Shown here: in pieces, positions 1-5,715 of the stretch
How the letters are laid out: every line of letters starts with the position of its first letter
Position numbering within the stretch: the stretch's first letter is position 1
Source: JACGMN01 sp964522635
GTDB lineage: Archaea > Halobacteriota > Syntropharchaeia > Alkanophagales > Methanospirareceae
Assembly: GCA_964522635.1 (NCBI GenBank)
Contig: CAZFWT010000087.1
Location: 1 to 5,876, forward strand
DNA: 5,876 nucleotides
Direction of reading: 5' to 3'
Notes under the pieces: model-generated
Seen by the model: only the letters and a program-made list of their open reading frames with translations
The model's database searches: none
What the model was told of the DNA's origin: nothing
Position numbers and translations under genes: made by a program

Positions 1-29
1 GTTTGCAAAACCCGTCTCACCCATCCTAT

Positions 30-239
30 CTATTCCTTAAAGACCATCACTTCGGACGCCTTGATCACCGCTTCCACCGTATCGCCGACCTTCAGCTTAA
101 GCTCCTCGGCCGCCTCCTTGGTGATCATCGACGTGATGACCGCCGGTCCGGTGATCTCGATCTTGATCGTTGAGGCCACTTCGCCTTTCTCTATCCCCTT
201 TACGACGCCTTTCAGTCGATTTCGTGCACTTAATGGCAT
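30..239 (-). CDS. mop: Mop-type molybdate/tungstate-binding protein (molbindin)
   Basis: This is a single-domain cytoplasmic oxyanion-binding protein of the molbindin (Mop/TOBE) family, which assembles into oligomers that bind molybdate or tungstate and buffer the cellular pool. The 69-residue product opens with MPLSARNRLKG, the family hallmark (SARNxLKG), and ends with a VGDTVEAVIKASEVMVF strand like the conserved (V/I)KASEVM end of these proteins. Length matches the usual 65-70 residues. I chose the ATG at 239 because homologues start two residues before SARN; a GTG at 251 would add only four residues (MRRK) and has no better ribosome site. The gene diverges from the wtpBC transporter, whose ATPase carries the same domain at its C-terminus, so storage and uptake are probably co-regulated. 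No DNA-binding domain is present, so it is not ModE itself. Family assignment is firm; the choice between Mo and W cannot be read from the sequence. Confidence 0.9.
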   Translation of the reverse strand: MPLSARNRLKGVVKGIEKGEVASTIKIEITGPAVITSMITKEAAEELKLKVGDTVEAVIKASEVMVFKE

Positions 240-251
240 TTTTCTTCGCAC

Positions 252-364
252 TACCGAATGCAGGTTTGCGTCGCTTCTTTAAAAAGCTTCTTCCGCGGGG
301 CATGTGAAAAACCAAAAAGCTTTTATGCCGAATGGATGAATTGAACATATCAGTATACCGAATG
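252..364. repeat. Three copies of T(A/G)CCGAATG in the mop/transporter divergent region
   Basis: TACCGAATG occurs at 252-260 and 356-364, and TGCCGAATG at 326-334. The last two share CCGAATGG and are 30 bp apart, close to three helical turns; the first is 74 bp further left. All are in the same orientation. They lie between two divergent genes for oxyanion handling and look like binding sites for one regulator. I did not see the motif elsewhere in the window. The regulator is unknown. Confidence 0.5.
278..285 (-). promoter_or_regulatory. Candidate box A (TATA) promoter of mop
   Basis: On the minus strand this reads TTTTTAAA, preceded by the purine-rich AAGAAGC that would serve as the BRE element. 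An archaeal start site normally lies about 25 nt downstream, which puts it near 254-258 and gives a leader of roughly 15-20 nt before the ATG at 239. One copy of the TACCGAATG repeat (252-260) would then sit on the start site. The match is by eye; transcript ends have not been seen. Confidence 0.45.
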
Positions 365-379
365 GGTATGATCGGCATA
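324..379. promoter_or_regulatory. Candidate operator: 8-bp inverted repeat enclosing a smaller palindrome
   Basis: TATGCCGA at 324-331 is the exact reverse complement of TCGGCATA at 372-379, with 40 bp between them. Inside lies a second inverted repeat, ATACC (355-359) and GGTAT (365-369), around a 5-bp centre GAATG. The left arm overlaps one CCGAATG repeat and the inner palindrome overlaps another. TTTTATG (321-327) or the TATACC area (354-359) could act as box A for the plus-strand genes, so a protein bound here would affect their transcription. A metal-oxyanion-responsive repressor of ModE or TunR type is a reasonable guess from the context, but the sequence does not match any consensus that I can quote with certainty. 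Confidence 0.4.
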
Positions 380-419
380 TCGTGACGCGGGAGACCGAAG
401 AAGTGATGGGTAAAACAAA

Positions 420-629
420 ATGAAAGGAACGATACTTGGGATACTGGTTTGTGTCAGACTCGGGCTGCTCATCGCGGTTGCTCCGGCGCAGGCTGACGTG
501 GATGCGATCTACGAGGGATCGGTGACTCTCACTGAGGGTACCTTCACCTGGACCAATTCTGGTGGTCCCCACCACAATATCCTGGATGACGCCCACGGTG
601 CGCTCGAAGCCGCATCCGTTGACGGGTAG
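420..629 (+). pseudogene. Truncated secreted/surface protein, signal peptide plus start of a mature domain
   Basis: The 69-codon ORF begins with a clear Sec-type signal peptide: a lysine at residue 2, a hydrophobic stretch at about 4-21, and an APAQA|DVD cleavage site near residue 25. The mature part, DAIYEGSVTLTEGTFTWTNS and then HGALEAASVDG, resembles the start of archaeal secreted beta-rich domains (DUF4430-like, with a conserved T..GAL..AA segment), which are normally far longer. Translation then meets two in-frame TAG codons (627-629 and 633-635), and I find no continuation in another frame before wtpB at 678. I read it as the front of a broken gene; a genuine small exported protein is the alternative. 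It occupies the place where the solute-binding protein WtpA would normally sit, but shows no recognisable WtpA sequence. No good Shine-Dalgarno precedes the ATG. Confidence 0.5.
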
Positions 630-662
630 GTTTAGTGCTGTGGTGACAAAAGAAATAGAAAC

Positions 663-669
663 GTGAGGT
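663..669 (+). promoter_or_regulatory. Ribosome binding site of wtpB
   Basis: GTGAGGT is a good Shine-Dalgarno match and ends 8 nt before the GTG at 678. It supports that GTG as the wtpB start in the absence of an ATG nearby. Confidence 0.6.
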
Positions 670-677
670 AACGCACC

Positions 678-1490
678 GTGAGGTTTTTCTCGAATTGGAC
701 GTGGGAGCAGATAAAGCGGGAGAAGATCTTCATCTTCTCGCTCCTACTCGGGACCGTTCTCGTCGCGTTCGTCGTGATCACGCTGGGGAACATGTTTTAC
801 CAGCAGGCAGAGGACCTACCAGGGCTCATCGCGGTCGCTGTGGACCCCGTGGTGCTCAGATCGATCTGGATAAGCATCTCCATGGCGCTTGCCGCGACGC
901 TGGTTGCCTTCATTTTCGGCGTGCCCCTGGCCTATTTCCTCGCACGCAAGAACTTCTGGGGTAAGAGCATCATCGAGGGCATCGTGGACGTGCCGCTCAT
1001 GATACCGCATATCGTCGCGGGCATTGCGCTCTACGGCGTCTTCATGCGCTACGGCGTGATTGGCCAGCCGCTGCGTTCGCTCGGGATCGTCGTAACGGAT
1101 GCGTATGCAGGGATAGTGATCGCGATGCTCTTCATGAGCCTCCCGTATCTCGTCGATACCGCGCGAGAAGGGTTTAAAGATGTTGATCCGCGATTGGAGA
1201 ATGTCGCACGCTCCCTGGGCGCGTCACATTGGCGGACCTTCCGCGAGATCTCCTTCCCGCTCGCCTTCCCTTCAATCTTGAGCGGCGCGATACTTACCTG
1301 GGGCCGCGCGATCAGCGAGTTCTCCGCCGTTCTGGTTCTCGCATATCACCCTATCTCCGCGCCGATCCTGATCTACGAGAAGTTCACCTCCTTTGGACTG
1401 CGTATGTCACGCCCGATCTCCGTGCTGCTCATTTCGATCTGTCTGGTGATATTTATAGTGCTCCGACTGCCACGCTGGGGGAAGCGGTAA
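678..1490 (+). CDS. wtpB: Tungstate/molybdate ABC transporter permease (WtpB/ModB family)
   Basis: This is the membrane permease of an oxyanion importer; two copies form the channel and pair with two WtpC ATPases. The 270-residue product has about six hydrophobic segments (roughly 17-40, 62-89, 98-122, 137-158, 195-222 and 245-263). The cytoplasmic EAA-type coupling loop is at about 172-194, including ARSLGASHWRTFREISFP. Family-typical stretches include GVPLAYFLARK (81-91), GIVDVPLMIPHIVAGIAL (101-118) and RAISEFSAV (210-218), which closely resemble archaeal WtpB/ModB such as that of Archaeoglobus. It starts with GTG at 678 behind a good ribosome site. The N-terminus, with a charged WEQIKREK segment before the first membrane span, makes the protein about 20 residues longer than the roughly 250-residue family norm. 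wtpC follows 13 bp downstream. Family is firm; the choice of tungstate over molybdate is not proven by sequence. Confidence 0.9.
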   Translation: MRFFSNWTWEQIKREKIFIFSLLLGTVLVAFVVITLGNMFYQQAEDLPGLIAVAVDPVVLRSIWISISMALAATLVAFIFGVPLAYFLARKNFWGKSIIEGIVDVPLMIPHIVAGIALYGVFMRYGVIGQPLRSLGIVVTDAYAGIVIAMLFMSLPYLVDTAREGFKDVDPRLENVARSLGASHWRTFREISFPLAFPSILSGAILTWGRAISEFSAVLVLAYHPISAPILIYEKFTSFGLRMSRPISVLLISICLVIFIVLRLPRWGKR

Positions 1491-1503
1491 AATAACAAGA
1501 ACG

Positions 1504-2559
1504 ATGATCGTTGTGAAGGACGTGTACAAGGACTGGAAAGAGTTCAAGCTGCAGGAGATTAATCTGGAGGTGAAGCAGGGTGAGTATTTCGTCATTCTCG
1601 GCCCCACGGGCGCCGGTAAGACCTTGCTCCTCGAGACCATCGCCGGCTTCTACATCCCTGATCGCGGCAAAATCTGGCTTGAAGGCCGCGAGGTTACCTG
1701 CGTACCCGCGGAGAAGCGGGGCATCGGATTCATTTACCAGGATTATTCACTCTTCCCCCACATGACCGTGGAGCAGAACATTCTCTTCGGGCTGCGGGTG
1801 CAGAAGGCGGGCGCGGCTGAGGCAAATCGCAAGCGAGTGCTAGAGCTCATGGACTGGCTGAATATCGCACAGCTTGCGCACCGGTATCCCGGCACGCTGA
1901 GCGGCGGCGAGCAGCAGAAAGTGGCGATTGGGCGCGCGATTGCGATAGAGCCCGCGATACTTCTCCTCGATGAGCCGCTCTCCGCCCTGGATCAGCGGAC
2001 ACAGGATTACATGCGCGATGAACTGAAACGGGTAAAGGATGATTTCGGGATCACCATGATGCACGTGACGCACGATCAAACAGAGGCGATGCTGCTTGCG
2101 GATCGCATAGCCGTGATGATACGGGGCCGGATCGTGCAGGTGGGCACGCCGCAGGAGATCTTTAATAAGCCGCTCAACGAGGAGCTCGCGGATTTCGTTG
2201 GGATCGAGAACATCTTATCCGGCGTGATTCGCAGCAACGAGCAGGGGATAGCAGAGATCAGCGTGGATTCGAGCACCGTGGTCTACGCTGTCTCTGAGTT
2301 CCGTGACGGTGCGGTCAAGGCATTCGTACGGCCTGAGAATATCATCCTCTCAACGCACATGGATCAGAGCAGTGCCCGGAACGTCATGAAAGGGCAAATA
2401 GAGCGCATCCACGAGGTGGGACCGTTGGTCCGGGTCAGACTGGATAACGGGCTCGTCGCGCTCATTACCCGGCAAGCACGAGACGAACTCAGCCTGCAAC
2501 TGGGGGGTGAGGTCTTCGCAACCTTCAAGGCGACCGCGGTGCACGTGGTGCGCGCGTGA
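1504..2559 (+). CDS. wtpC: Tungstate/molybdate ABC transporter ATP-binding protein with C-terminal Mop/TOBE domain
   Basis: This cytoplasmic ATPase powers oxyanion uptake through WtpB. The 351-residue protein has all nucleotide-binding motifs intact: Walker A GPTGAGKT (33-40), Q-loop Gln79 in IYQDYSLFP, signature LSGGEQQKVAIGRA (132-145), Walker B ILLLDEP with catalytic Glu157, D-loop SALD (160-163) and switch His190 in HVTHDQTEA. Residues about 290-351 form a TOBE/Mop domain that begins SARNVMKG, echoing the SARNRLKG start of the separate Mop protein. In related transporters this domain binds the oxyanion and inhibits the pump when the cell is replete. The gene follows wtpB by 13 bp without a clear ribosome site, so translational coupling is likely. 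Molybdate, tungstate and sulfate ATPases are hard to separate by the ATPase domain alone; the TOBE domain and the wtpB neighbour favour Mo/W. Confidence 0.92.
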   Translation: MIVVKDVYKDWKEFKLQEINLEVKQGEYFVILGPTGAGKTLLLETIAGFYIPDRGKIWLEGREVTCVPAEKRGIGFIYQDYSLFPHMTVEQNILFGLRVQKAGAAEANRKRVLELMDWLNIAQLAHRYPGTLSGGEQQKVAIGRAIAIEPAILLLDEPLSALDQRTQDYMRDELKRVKDDFGITMMHVTHDQTEAMLLADRIAVMIRGRIVQVGTPQEIFNKPLNEELADFVGIENILSGVIRSNEQGIAEISVDSSTVVYAVSEFRDGAVKAFVRPENIILSTHMDQSSARNVMKGQIERIHEVGPLVRVRLDNGLVALITRQARDELSLQLGGEVFATFKATAVHVVRA

Positions 2560-2582
2560 CGGTAACGTTATCGTCGGCTGTT

Positions 2583-2620
2583 CACCGGTTACGGTGCGGG
2601 TGCGGGTACGCTGTGTTTTT
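2583..2620 (+). terminator. Possible wtpBC transcription terminator in the convergent gap
   Basis: A 5-bp hairpin, CACCG (2583-2587) with loop GTTA and CGGTG (2592-2596), is followed after 19 nt by TTTTT (2616-2620). Archaeal termination relies mostly on T-runs, so the T-run is the more meaningful part. The gap separates wtpC from the convergent mfnB and is only 63 bp long. The evidence is weak. Confidence 0.3.
2587..2610. repeat. Four tandem GGT-initiated hexamers
   Basis: The stretch reads GGTTAC, GGTGCG, GGTGCG, GGTACG in perfect 6-bp register; the middle two are identical and the outer two are variants. It is non-coding and lies between the ends of two convergent genes. Confidence 0.6.
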
Positions 2621-2622
2621 GC

Positions 2623-3339
2623 TTACTTCGCGACCCGCCTTCGCAACTCAGTCACCAGCTCGACCCGTACGTTCGAGTTCCGGTCGCCGCCGCAGACCAT
2701 GCCGCGGACACCGAGGATGTCAGGCTTAATCGCCTTGATCGCTGGGAGGTCGTCAAAGGTCAGCGAGCCGGCAAGCGCAGTGTCCAGCCCAAGCGCTTTT
2801 GATTCCGCCACGAAAGTCCGAAGCTCGTCCTCACCGAGGAACTCCAGAGTCGACCGGCCGTCTTTGATGCCCGTGTCTACCATGGAGACGTCGATGTTTA
2901 CCGCTTTACTGATCGCCGTGATCTCGAAGGGCGAGATCGAGTTGATACGTTTATAATCAGAATAGAAGGCCGCAACCACTTTCTTCGCAGGATCATAATC
3001 TTTCACCGCTCTGACCACACCCTCGAGCAACTCGATCGCCTGCTCGCGCGTGGTTATCTTGAATAAGCCGACTTTGACGTAATCCGCGCCGACGGAGACC
3101 GCAGCAAGAGCAGCCAGTGATGCGGTACCAGGCTTGAAATCGAAATCGCCGATTGCCGCGCTCAGCTCCATCCCGTTGCCGCCCTCCGTCGTCACCAATT
3201 CCTTGATCGCCTTGATCACCCAGGGGAAATTCGCGCCCAGTGAGCCCTCCTTCGGGTTCTTCACGTCGACTATGTCCACCTTGCCCCGGATCACCGCTTT
3301 CGCCTCCTCTACATCCCTCGGACTTACCAACAACTTCAT
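2623..3339 (-). CDS. mfnB: (5-formylfuran-3-yl)methyl phosphate synthase (4-HFC-P synthase), methanofuran biosynthesis
   Basis: MfnB condenses two molecules of glyceraldehyde 3-phosphate into 4-(hydroxymethyl)-2-furancarboxaldehyde phosphate, the first dedicated step to the furan ring of methanofuran. The 238-residue product is a TIM-barrel protein very similar to the Methanocaldococcus enzyme (MJ1099). The N-terminus MKLLVSPRDVEEA leads into DIVDVKNPKEGSLGANFPW (22-40), which carries Asp25 and the active-site Lys27. Lys89 in DYVKVG matches the second conserved lysine (Lys85 in MJ1099), allowing for a four-residue insertion around TEGGNG. DTGIKDG (155-161), ALAGS (188-192) and GVRGMVCGGDRN (210-221) are also conserved. 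The ATG at 3339 is preceded by GAGG at 10 nt. It follows rpiA by 25 bp in what is probably one operon. The gene implies that the host uses methanofuran-linked C1 chemistry. Confidence 0.93.
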   Translation of the reverse strand: MKLLVSPRDVEEAKAVIRGKVDIVDVKNPKEGSLGANFPWVIKAIKELVTTEGGNGMELSAAIGDFDFKPGTASLAALAAVSVGADYVKVGLFKITTREQAIELLEGVVRAVKDYDPAKKVVAAFYSDYKRINSISPFEITAISKAVNIDVSMVDTGIKDGRSTLEFLGEDELRTFVAESKALGLDTALAGSLTFDDLPAIKAIKPDILGVRGMVCGGDRNSNVRVELVTELRRRVAK

Positions 3340-3364
3340 CTTTCTCGCGCCTCGTTTCTCCCTA

Positions 3365-4063
3365 TCATTGCGCTTTCTTTAATACCTTGACACCTTTCGC
3401 GTTCCCCACATGGACCTCTGCGGCGTTAGTGAAGATCCCGTGCTCGACCGCGCCAACGACAGCGGAGAGTGTCACGCTCAGCTCTTTCGGATCCTGAATA
3501 ACGCCAAAATCAGCATCAATGATGAGATTGCCCTGCTCGGTGATGAAATAGCCGCCGCGACTGCCATCGAGCCGCACCGCGGGCTTACCGCCGAGCGCTT
3601 TTACCTGCTGTGCCACGACCGTTACAGCATAGGGCAGCACCTCGATCGGGACCAGCCGGTAAAGCTGCTCCACCACTTTCGCACTGTCCACGCAGATGAT
3701 CAGCTCCTGTGCCGCGTAGGAGACGACCTTCTCGCGCGTCTGCGAGCCCCAGCCGCCTTTTATTAGATTGAGGCGCGCATCGACCTGATCAGCACCGTCG
3801 ATACTGAGATCCAGCGTCGGATGCGCGGTTAGCGAGGTGAGGGGTATGCCGCACTCGATGGCAAGCTGTTCCGTTCGCAACGAGGTGGGCACGCCAAGAA
3901 GCTCAAGCCCCTCAGCCTTCACCCGGTCACCCAGCAGTCGGATCACTCGCTCCGCAGTCGAGCCCGTGCCGAGGCCAATGACCATACCGTCCTTGACCCG
4001 CGAGGCTGCGGATTCGGCTGCTCGATCCTTTTCCTGGCGCTTGATCGCATCACTCATCGCCAT
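3365..4063 (-). CDS. rpiA: Ribose-5-phosphate isomerase A
   Basis: RpiA interconverts ribose 5-phosphate and ribulose 5-phosphate in the cytoplasm, feeding nucleotide and cofactor synthesis. The 232-residue product has the family motifs: GTGSTA phosphate-binding loop (32-37), DGADQVD (89-95) with the two aspartates of the active site, and KGGWGSQTREK (102-112) with conserved Lys102 and the catalytic-base position Glu111. Length matches the family (about 220-235). One oddity is Trp105, where the common motif KGGGxxxTREK has glycine. Two starts are possible: ATG at 4063, or ATG at 4057 (MSDAIKRQ), which would have GGAAAG 7 nt upstream; the longer form fits a leaderless transcript. It is the first gene of a likely rpiA-mfnB transcript. 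Shared triose/pentose phosphate supply is a possible link between the two, but only an inference. Confidence 0.93.
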   Translation of the reverse strand: MAMSDAIKRQEKDRAAESAASRVKDGMVIGLGTGSTAERVIRLLGDRVKAEGLELLGVPTSLRTEQLAIECGIPLTSLTAHPTLDLSIDGADQVDARLNLIKGGWGSQTREKVVSYAAQELIICVDSAKVVEQLYRLVPIEVLPYAVTVVAQQVKALGGKPAVRLDGSRGGYFITEQGNLIIDADFGVIQDPKELSVTLSAVVGAVEHGIFTNAAEVHVGNAKGVKVLKKAQ

Positions 4064-4083
4064 ACTTTCCGGTTCTCAGTACG

Positions 4084-4093
4084 CCAATAAGAA
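4084..4093 (-). promoter_or_regulatory. Weak candidate box A for rpiA-mfnB
   Basis: On the minus strand this reads TTCTTATTGG, centred about 26 nt before the ATG at 4063, the distance expected for a leaderless archaeal transcript. The match to the TATA consensus is only partial. The surrounding 132-bp gap (4064-4195) holds the promoters of rpiA and rfcL and no gene that I can see. Confidence 0.28.
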
Positions 4094-4173
4094 CTTTGCA
4101 CTTTACTACCAACCACGCCCGCGAAGAGCAGGCCGTACTCCTGCACTTATGCCGATTCACGCTTAATGGTACG

Positions 4174-4188
4174 TATACTATAATAATA
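4174..4188 (+). promoter_or_regulatory. TATA-rich promoter of rfcL
   Basis: TATACTATAATAATA is the most AT-rich stretch in the gap and a good box A candidate. With the usual spacing of about 25 nt, transcription would start near 4202-4210. That is at or beyond the first possible start codon (ATG 4196) and points to a very short or absent leader, with GTG at 4202 or 4211 as possible alternative starts. Confidence 0.5.
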
Positions 4189-4195
4189 GAGAGGC

Positions 4196-5680
4196 ATGCA
4201 GGTGGGCAGCGTGGAATGGACCGAGAAGTACCGGCCCAAACGGTTGCGAGACGTGGTGGGCAATGAGAAAGCGCTCGATGAGTTGCGCGCGTGGGCCGAG
4301 AATGTATTCAGACCGAAGGCGAAGAAGGCTGCACTGCTCCACGGGCCTGCAGGCTGCGGTAAAACCTCAGCCGCCTATGGGCTCGCGGCCGAAAAAGGCT
4401 GGGAGGTGATCGAGCTCAATGCCTCTGATCAACGCAATGCCGGTGTGATCAGAAGCATCGTCGGGCCTGCATCCACGAGCACGACCTTCACGCACCGACC
4501 GCGGTTGATCATCCTGGACGAGGCGGACAATCTGCACGGCTCCGAGGACCGGGGTGGCACGAAAGCGATCACCGAGATCGTGAAAGAAAGCACCCAGCCC
4601 ATCGTCCTCACGGCCAACGACCGGTACAAGATGGCACAGAGTTTGGTCCGGAATTGCAGGGTGATTGTGTTCCAGCGGATAAAACCGGGCACGGTCTTCC
4701 GGGTACTGAAGCGGATCAGTGAGCAGGAAGGTGTGAGAATCGAGGACGGAGCGCTCATTGCACTGGCGAAAAACGCGCGTGAAGATCTGCGGTCCGCGAT
4801 CAACGATCTGCAGGCGCTCGCGATGGCGGAAACGGGCGAGGAACGGATCTCCGATGCAGACATAGCGACCGGCGGCCGGGACGTGGAGGAGGATATCTTT
4901 GGCGTGTTACAGATCGTCTTTGGCGCAGATGGCAACGAGCTGCAACCAGCACTGGTCGCGCTCCGGAACCTGGACATGACGCCGGAAGAGAGCATCCAGT
5001 GGATCTATAAGAATTTCACCTACGAGTACGATCCCCTGAGCTTTTTACACGGGCTGCACTACCTCAGCCGCGCGGACCTCTTCCTGGGCCGTGTGCGGCG
5101 ACGAGAGAATTACAAGTTCTGGCGCTACGCCTCGAGCGTGATGGCCGGCGGCGTGCTCGCGGCAAAGACACTGCAGCACGGCAGACGAGCTGAGCGGCGA
5201 GAAGGCTGGGAGCAGCGCAAACAGCACTATTTCAAGACGCCCTGGATGCATGCAAAGCTCCCGGAAGGCGAAGAGCGGCGTGCCGGCGCGATGCAGGAAG
5301 CGCTCGCACGGCGGATCGCGACCTGCAGTAAAATACCGCGGAGCTACGCGTTATTCTCCGTCGTGCCCGTCTTACCAATGCTCTTTGCGGACGAGCGAAA
5401 GGCAGCGGAGCTGACGGCCACCTTGCAACTGGACGTGCCTGAGATAACCTTCCTGCTTGGGGATACCGATGACACAACAAAAGAAAAAGCGAATCAAATA
5501 CACCAGAAGGCTGCTGACCTCCTCACAGAACGACGAAAGGCACGGGCATCTGAAGAGGAACTGGACCTTACCGCTGCGATGCGCGAGGTGAAACGAATCA
5601 CCTCTGCGGAAGAAACGAGAGCGGGAACAGGGGAGGAGATGGAAGTGAAGAATCAGCGGACATTAACCGATTTCTTTTAG
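4196..5680 (+). CDS. rfcL: Replication factor C large subunit (clamp loader)
   Basis: RfcL joins the small RFC subunits to load the PCNA sliding clamp onto primed DNA with ATP. The 494-residue product shows the clamp-loader series in order: EKYRP (10-14), Walker A GPAGCGKT (50-57), ELNASDQRN (73-81), Walker B LIILDEAD (104-111), sensor 1 region IVLTAND (136-142) and sensor 2 region REDLRSAIND (195-204). The helical collar region follows, then a charged C-terminal tail. The last residues, QRTLTDFF (487-494), are a canonical PIP box (QxxLxxFF) for PCNA binding. LTAND in place of the SRC motif of small subunits supports the large-subunit call, as does the length. The start is uncertain: ATG 4196 has GAGAGG only 1 nt upstream, whereas GTG 4202 has it at 7 nt, and GTG 4211 gives VEWTEKYRP. 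The gene diverges from rpiA. Confidence 0.95.
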   Translation: MQVGSVEWTEKYRPKRLRDVVGNEKALDELRAWAENVFRPKAKKAALLHGPAGCGKTSAAYGLAAEKGWEVIELNASDQRNAGVIRSIVGPASTSTTFTHRPRLIILDEADNLHGSEDRGGTKAITEIVKESTQPIVLTANDRYKMAQSLVRNCRVIVFQRIKPGTVFRVLKRISEQEGVRIEDGALIALAKNAREDLRSAINDLQALAMAETGEERISDADIATGGRDVEEDIFGVLQIVFGADGNELQPALVALRNLDMTPEESIQWIYKNFTYEYDPLSFLHGLHYLSRADLFLGRVRRRENYKFWRYASSVMAGGVLAAKTLQHGRRAERREGWEQRKQHYFKTPWMHAKLPEGEERRAGAMQEALARRIATCSKIPRSYALFSVVPVLPMLFADERKAAELTATLQLDVPEITFLLGDTDDTTKEKANQIHQKAADLLTERRKARASEEELDLTAAMREVKRITSAEETRAGTGEEMEVKNQRTLTDFF

Positions 5681-5715
5681 CGACTGCTCCCCGTCTTAGC
5701 GTCTGCGCTTCCCTG

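Noticed and set aside
97..378. 93-codon minus-strand ORF overlapping mop
   Set aside because: It covers most of mop in another frame, and its sequence is basic and arginine-rich as expected from a shadow; mop has clear family motifs.
279..596. 105-codon minus-strand ORF across the divergent control region
   Set aside because: It overlaps the signal-peptide ORF and the control region, has low-complexity shadow composition and no recognisable motif; the plus-strand signal peptide is the better reading.
420..629. The 420-629 ORF as an intact WtpA/ModA binding protein
   Set aside because: It has only 69 codons, against the several hundred of a solute-binding protein, and the mature part does not resemble that fold.
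627..635. TAG readthrough as pyrrolysine in the 420-629 ORF
   Set aside because: A second in-frame TAG follows after one codon, no long frame continues, and wtpB begins soon after.
2507..2956. 149-codon plus-strand ORF opposite mfnB
   Set aside because: It is serine/arginine/proline-rich shadow sequence antisense to a well-conserved enzyme and overlaps the end of wtpC.
3410..3766. 118-codon plus-strand ORF opposite rpiA
   Set aside because: It lies wholly within rpiA, which has intact catalytic motifs; no ribosome site or family resemblance supports it.
4429..4995. 188-codon minus-strand ORF inside rfcL
   Set aside because: It is antisense to the AAA+ core of rfcL, serine-rich and without motifs, as expected of a mirror frame.
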